A stretch of 64,000 nucleotides of DNA from DAIQON01 sp036787835. GTDB taxonomy: Bacteria; Patescibacteriota; Saccharimonadia; Saccharimonadales; UBA4665. Position numbers and translations under genes: made by a program. The DNA lies in the NCBI GenBank assembly GCA_036787835.1, contig DAIQON010000001.1, positions 257,804 through 321,803 on the forward strand. The letters run 5' to 3'. Of this stretch, positions 61,385 through 64,000 are shown piece by piece. Under the pieces are notes generated by a model. The model did no database searches, was not told the origin of the DNA, and saw only the letters and a list, made by a program, of their open reading frames with translations. The first letter of the stretch is position 1. Each line of letters starts with the position of its first letter.

Positions 61385-61501
61385 CTAATACACCAATCCC
61401 TCAATTAACTGGGGTTGCTTCGGTCTAGTAGCCCGTAACTTATCAAGTAACCTCTGTGACTGGTCGGGGTTCTCGGTGATATACTTAAATAGTTCAAGCA
61501 A
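61385..61501 (-). CDS. Small ORF upstream of aldolase copy 1
   Basis: 38 codons from a TTG: LLELFKYITENPDQSQRLLD, KLRATRPKQ, IEGLVY. The frame is open further upstream (FVNGRDTHI) but has no ATG. Related open frames lie at 61957-62085 (ELFKYIINKPKASQKF) and ending at 63198 (SIKLLDKLQPN). The first and third end 27 and 36 nt before an aldolase start. Could be a degenerate short gene. Confidence 0.4.
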   Translation of the reverse strand: MLELFKYITENPDQSQRLLDKLRATRPKQPQLIEGLVY

Positions 61502-61520
61502 GATATGTGTGTCTCGACCA

Positions 61521-61550
61521 TTGACGAAATATACTATAACATGTTATAAT
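61521..61550 (+). promoter_or_regulatory. Promoter of the 61557 gene
   Basis: TTGACG (61521-61526), 18-nt spacer, TATAAT (61545-61550), 6 nt before the ATG: leaderless. Confidence 0.8.
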
Positions 61551-61556
61551 AGATGC

Positions 61557-61952
61557 ATGTTAAAACCCATTCCAGCAGGAAATTTTGAAAGCATGAGAAG
61601 CATACCTTTATCTGAAGAAGATGGAGCTGATGTGTTATTAGACGAAATATCTTTAGTGGTTGTTGATGGCACACAGGGTAACAAATTTTCGGGTCAAGGT
61701 GAACTGCGTGATGATGGCCTTAGAACTAGATTAGATCTTTTGACCTTTGGTCCAAATTACGAAGGTACCTGGGAAGATACAGATGAAGCAGGCAATGTAC
61801 AAAGAAGTGGTACTGTAAGGATGACTCCTTTGCCTGGTGGCGACTTTGCTGGTTTATGGGAACTTGATGCTACGGATAGAGAAGGACAGTCAGGAAAATC
61901 TAAAGGTACTTGGATGTTGCGAAAAGCCCTAGGTGTTACAGCAGTCCATTAG
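61557..61952 (+). CDS. Hypothetical beta-rich protein between the aldolase copies
   Basis: 131 residues from MLKPIPAGNFES. It repeats short strands ending in Gly (GQGELRDDGL, NYEGTWEDTDEAGNVQRSGT, FAGLWELDATDREG), as in avidin/lipocalin-like small barrels. No signal peptide. Opposite strand to all its neighbours. Function unknown. Confidence 0.6.
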   Translation: MLKPIPAGNFESMRSIPLSEEDGADVLLDEISLVVVDGTQGNKFSGQGELRDDGLRTRLDLLTFGPNYEGTWEDTDEAGNVQRSGTVRMTPLPGGDFAGLWELDATDREGQSGKSKGTWMLRKALGVTAVH

Positions 61953-61956
61953 AAGT

Positions 61957-62085
61957 TTATAGAATCAATTTCTTAATTTGACTAGGCTGTTCATATTTTG
62001 TAAACAAAGTATCTTCATAAAACTTTTGTGATGCTTTGGGTTTGTTGATTATATATTTAAATAGTTCGAGATAAATAACTTCCGT
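61957..62085 (-). pseudogene. Startless fragment related to the 61385 small ORF
   Basis: 42 codons open after an in-frame TGA with no ATG, GTG or TTG near the start: TEVIYLELFKYIINKPK, then KFYEDTLFTKYEQPSQIK. It matches the 61385 ORF in LELFKYI and spacing of SQ(R/K). Located 26 nt after aldolase copy 2. Confidence 0.35.
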
Positions 62086-62111
62086 TCAACTTGACTATTT
62101 ATCGAAATTGT

Positions 62112-63161
62112 TTACTGGCCATTAACTAGTCTGCTTACTGACCATAGAAAGTCATCAACGTTCTCAGGTTTAGTAGCCCATGAACACACTAAACGAACTT
62201 TAGTTCTTTTGTCGCTAATCTTATCCCATTTATAGAAACCATAGTCAGTAAGTAAAAGATCAATCATATCATTGTCAAAAATAGGAAATATCTGATTTGT
62301 GCCTGATGGTTGATCAAACTCTATACCCATTTCTTCAAGCCCTACATACAATCTAGTTGCTTGATCGTTGGCATGCTCTGCAAGTTGTAGCCATAGATTG
62401 TCAGTGTCGAAGAAGCGAGCAAACTGCTGCCCCATAAATCTACCCTTTGCCATTAAGCCACCTCGTTGCTTCATGTGGTTACGGAAGTGTGTCTTTAAGG
62501 CGACGTTAGTAATTACCATTGCCTCTCCGTACAGACCACCATTTTTAGTACCACCAACGTAAAACATATCTAGTCCCAATTCACCAAAGTTTTCAAGAGT
62601 TAACCCAAGTGATTTATCAGCAATAGCCATGGCAAGACGTGCTCCGTCAAGAAATGTATATAAACCCTTACTCTTTGCATGCTCTATAGCTTTAGCTAAT
62701 TCGCTTCTTGAATAGGTGGTCCCTAGCTCTGTGGCCTGCGTAAAATAAGCAACCCTAGGAACAACAGTGTGTTCATCTTCGTAGCGTGAAAGCGCTTCAT
62801 CAATTCGGTCGGGGCTTAATTTGCCATCAGCAGCCTCTACCCAGATAATTTTATGACCTGTAGCCTCTAATGCACCTGCTTCATGAGTATTTATGTGTCC
62901 AGTGTTCGGTGAAACTACTCCTTCGAATGACTGGAGCATAGTGACTAAGCCAATTACATTAGCTACAGTGCCATTGGGCAAGAATTGAACATCTGCATCT
63001 GGTAAATTGAAAGCAGCTCTCAATCTGTCAGCACCGAGCTTGCAGTAGTCATCATTTCCGTAACCGAGCTGTTGATCATCATTGTTTTCCGAGATATATC
63101 TTAGTAGCTCCGGATGCACTCCTTCAGAATAGTCATCAAAAAAACTGTATTTCATGGACAT
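62112..63161 (-). CDS. Threonine-aldolase-like PLP enzyme, copy 2
   Basis: 349 residues, same motifs as copy 1 (GHINTHEAGALEA, FLDGARLAMAIAD, YVGGTKNGGLYG). The start could be MSMKYSFF or the Met two codons on, which equals the start of copy 1. Differences are spread over the length, so the duplication is not recent. Confidence 0.9.
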   Translation of the reverse strand: MSMKYSFFDDYSEGVHPELLRYISENNDDQQLGYGNDDYCKLGADRLRAAFNLPDADVQFLPNGTVANVIGLVTMLQSFEGVVSPNTGHINTHEAGALEATGHKIIWVEAADGKLSPDRIDEALSRYEDEHTVVPRVAYFTQATELGTTYSRSELAKAIEHAKSKGLYTFLDGARLAMAIADKSLGLTLENFGELGLDMFYVGGTKNGGLYGEAMVITNVALKTHFRNHMKQRGGLMAKGRFMGQQFARFFDTDNLWLQLAEHANDQATRLYVGLEEMGIEFDQPSGTNQIFPIFDNDMIDLLLTDYGFYKWDKISDKRTKVRLVCSWATKPENVDDFLWSVSRLVNGQ

Positions 63162-63261
63162 ATTTTATCAGTTAATAGTATTAAAACACTAAACTCTCTA
63201 TGAGGTTTTGGTTTTTGTACTATTCGGCTGTAACTTATCAAGAAGTTTAATAGACAACTGG

Positions 63262-63891
63262 CTATACTTGCGAAGAAGACAGGAAGGTTGCCTCAGGTAC
63301 ATGCTGTGCTTGACCCTGAGCATTGATCAATTGAATCGAACCATCCCTATATTCAAGAGAAAGATCCATATTGGGATTTGTTTCAAGAGCGTCTGATCCG
63401 TTTACAGTTACGTTATTAACTTCAACTGTATCTTGTGCAGAAACTTCTGTATAGACAAATCCTTTGCCAACAGGCATACCAAACCAAATGTTTCCTTTAT
63501 CATCAGTAATCTGTTCAGCGTAGTCCGATTTAAAGACTTGCCCCTTAGGGATTGGTTTACCTGTATAGATATTCCCAGTGCTGACGCTGCTATTTCCTGG
63601 AGTATTAACATCTGGAGTGGTGGTAGGGGAAGTTCTTAAGTTATTACCGCTTGTGACTATTATTGAACCAGTTATAACACCGTTAACATGACCCTTAATG
63701 CCTTCAGCTGAGGCGCTAGCATTTGTGCTTAAGGTACTTAAGTAATCAGCAGTCCCAAGTATTCCAGCTACTGTTCCTCCAACTAAGCCGTAGGCTGCAA
63801 TTTTATGCCCCAAAGTATGTTTCCTCCTTGCTTGAGGGTCGATACTGGCTAGGTGGGGGTCTTTGTTAGGGACTATACTTGATCGCTTCAT
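63262..63891 (-). CDS. Membrane-anchored protein with a possible SH3-like region
   Basis: 209 residues. Cytoplasmic basic start, one membrane helix (IAAYGLVGGTVAGILGTADYL), a Ser/Thr/Pro-rich linker, then VTSGNNLRTSPTTTP and IPKGQVFKSDYAEQITDDKG with IWFGMPVGKGFVY, the pattern of SH3b-type wall-binding domains. Probably on the outer face. Function unknown. Confidence 0.55.
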   Translation of the reverse strand: MKRSSIVPNKDPHLASIDPQARRKHTLGHKIAAYGLVGGTVAGILGTADYLSTLSTNASASAEGIKGHVNGVITGSIIVTSGNNLRTSPTTTPDVNTPGNSSVSTGNIYTGKPIPKGQVFKSDYAEQITDDKGNIWFGMPVGKGFVYTEVSAQDTVEVNNVTVNGSDALETNPNMDLSLEYRDGSIQLINAQGQAQHVPEATFLSSSQV

Positions 63892-63984
63892 AACAGCTAC
63901 ATTATAGCATTAAATATCATTACGGTCAAGCTTATTCTATAAACTAGTATTGAGCCACCATACATCTTGGACACATTCACTAAA

Positions 63985-64000
63985 CTAGAAAGGAGTGAAA
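63985..64000 (+). promoter_or_regulatory. Ribosome-binding site of a gene beyond the window
   Basis: AGAAAGGAGTGAAA at the right edge is a strong Shine-Dalgarno; its start codon should lie just outside. The 94 nt before it show no other feature. Confidence 0.5.

Noticed and set aside
1..64000. CRISPR array
   Set aside because: The only spaced repeats are the WN copies, 600-1200 bp apart with genes between; no short regular repeat-spacer pattern or cas gene.
1..64000. Recoded TGA
   Set aside because: hsdS and the SWEET-like gene end in TGA with sensible neighbours, and no core gene has an in-frame TGA.
55530..64000. Right end of element 2
   Set aside because: No second copy of the tRNA-Pro T-arm (GGAGGTTCGAGTCC) is seen to the window edge; the element must end outside or have lost its repeat.
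1..64000. Insertion sequence or DDE transposase
   Set aside because: No transposase ORF or terminal inverted repeats found; both recombinases are of the serine type.

Overview
The window looks like a chromosomal segment of a Candidatus Saccharibacteria (TM7)/Patescibacteria-type bacterium. This rests on family resemblance rather than a database search: compact AT-rich core genes in an order familiar from that group (ftsH-murJ-lepA-gmk, hrcA-grpE-dnaK-dnaJ, yebC-ruvC-ruvA-ruvB, recA-recX, tsaE-tsaB, rny-ymdB), short HrcA and TsaB, PadR/PspC and small membrane proteins, pilin-like proteins and tRNA genes that encode CCA. TGA is used as a stop (hsdS, the SWEET-like gene), so the TGA=Gly code of Gracilibacteria/SR1 is not in use. 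Many genes lack a Shine-Dalgarno and have a TATAAT-like -10 box only 6-10 nt before the ATG, which suggests widespread leaderless transcription.

Layout. 1-558: end of a divisome coiled-coil gene and the initiator tRNA. 515-14553: a roughly 14 kb mobile element in the 3' half of tRNA-fMet, with a large serine recombinase, a P-loop ATPase, small unknown genes, a DUF4352 protein, a complete type I restriction-modification system (hsdR-hsdM-hsdS plus an unknown fourth gene), a four-helix membrane protein and an Abi-like gene. Its ends are 14-bp direct repeats of the tRNA T-arm (533-546 and 14540-14553). 14554-26399: an accessory region of membrane, regulatory and unknown genes that ends at tRNA-Met. 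26470-55402: mostly core genes. 55453-64000: a second serine-recombinase element in tRNA-Pro, running off the right edge, with a TraB/TIKI-like protein, a DUF2000 protein and a duplicated threonine-aldolase-like gene.

Most unusual feature. Six tiny ORFs (24-36 codons) in the accessory region share one start-anchored pattern: Met-Val at codons 1-2, Thr/Ser at 7, Trp-Asn at 9-10, a hydrophobic residue at 12 and usually Glu-hydrophobic at 15-16. Two are on the minus strand at 14.6 and 15.4 kb. Four are on the plus strand at 22.7, 23.3, 24.3 and 25.4 kb. The last four punctuate an array of single-gene units that ends at tRNA-Met, and the DNA around their starts matches the 3' end and flank of that tRNA. 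The set may be a microprotein family, a cassette array with tRNA-derived junctions, or both. A separate 29-codon ORF at 17.9 kb has its own consensus promoter, Shine-Dalgarno and terminator.

How the genes fit together. The core block covers protein quality control (FtsH, CIRCE/HrcA-controlled GrpE-DnaK-DnaJ), lipid II flipping (MurJ), recombination (RuvABC, RecA/RecX), tRNA maturation (TilS, TsaE/TsaB), RNA decay (RNase Y) and RimK-type ATP-grasp chemistry. The accessory blocks carry defence and surface functions and are tied to tRNA genes at 484, 26323 and 55453.
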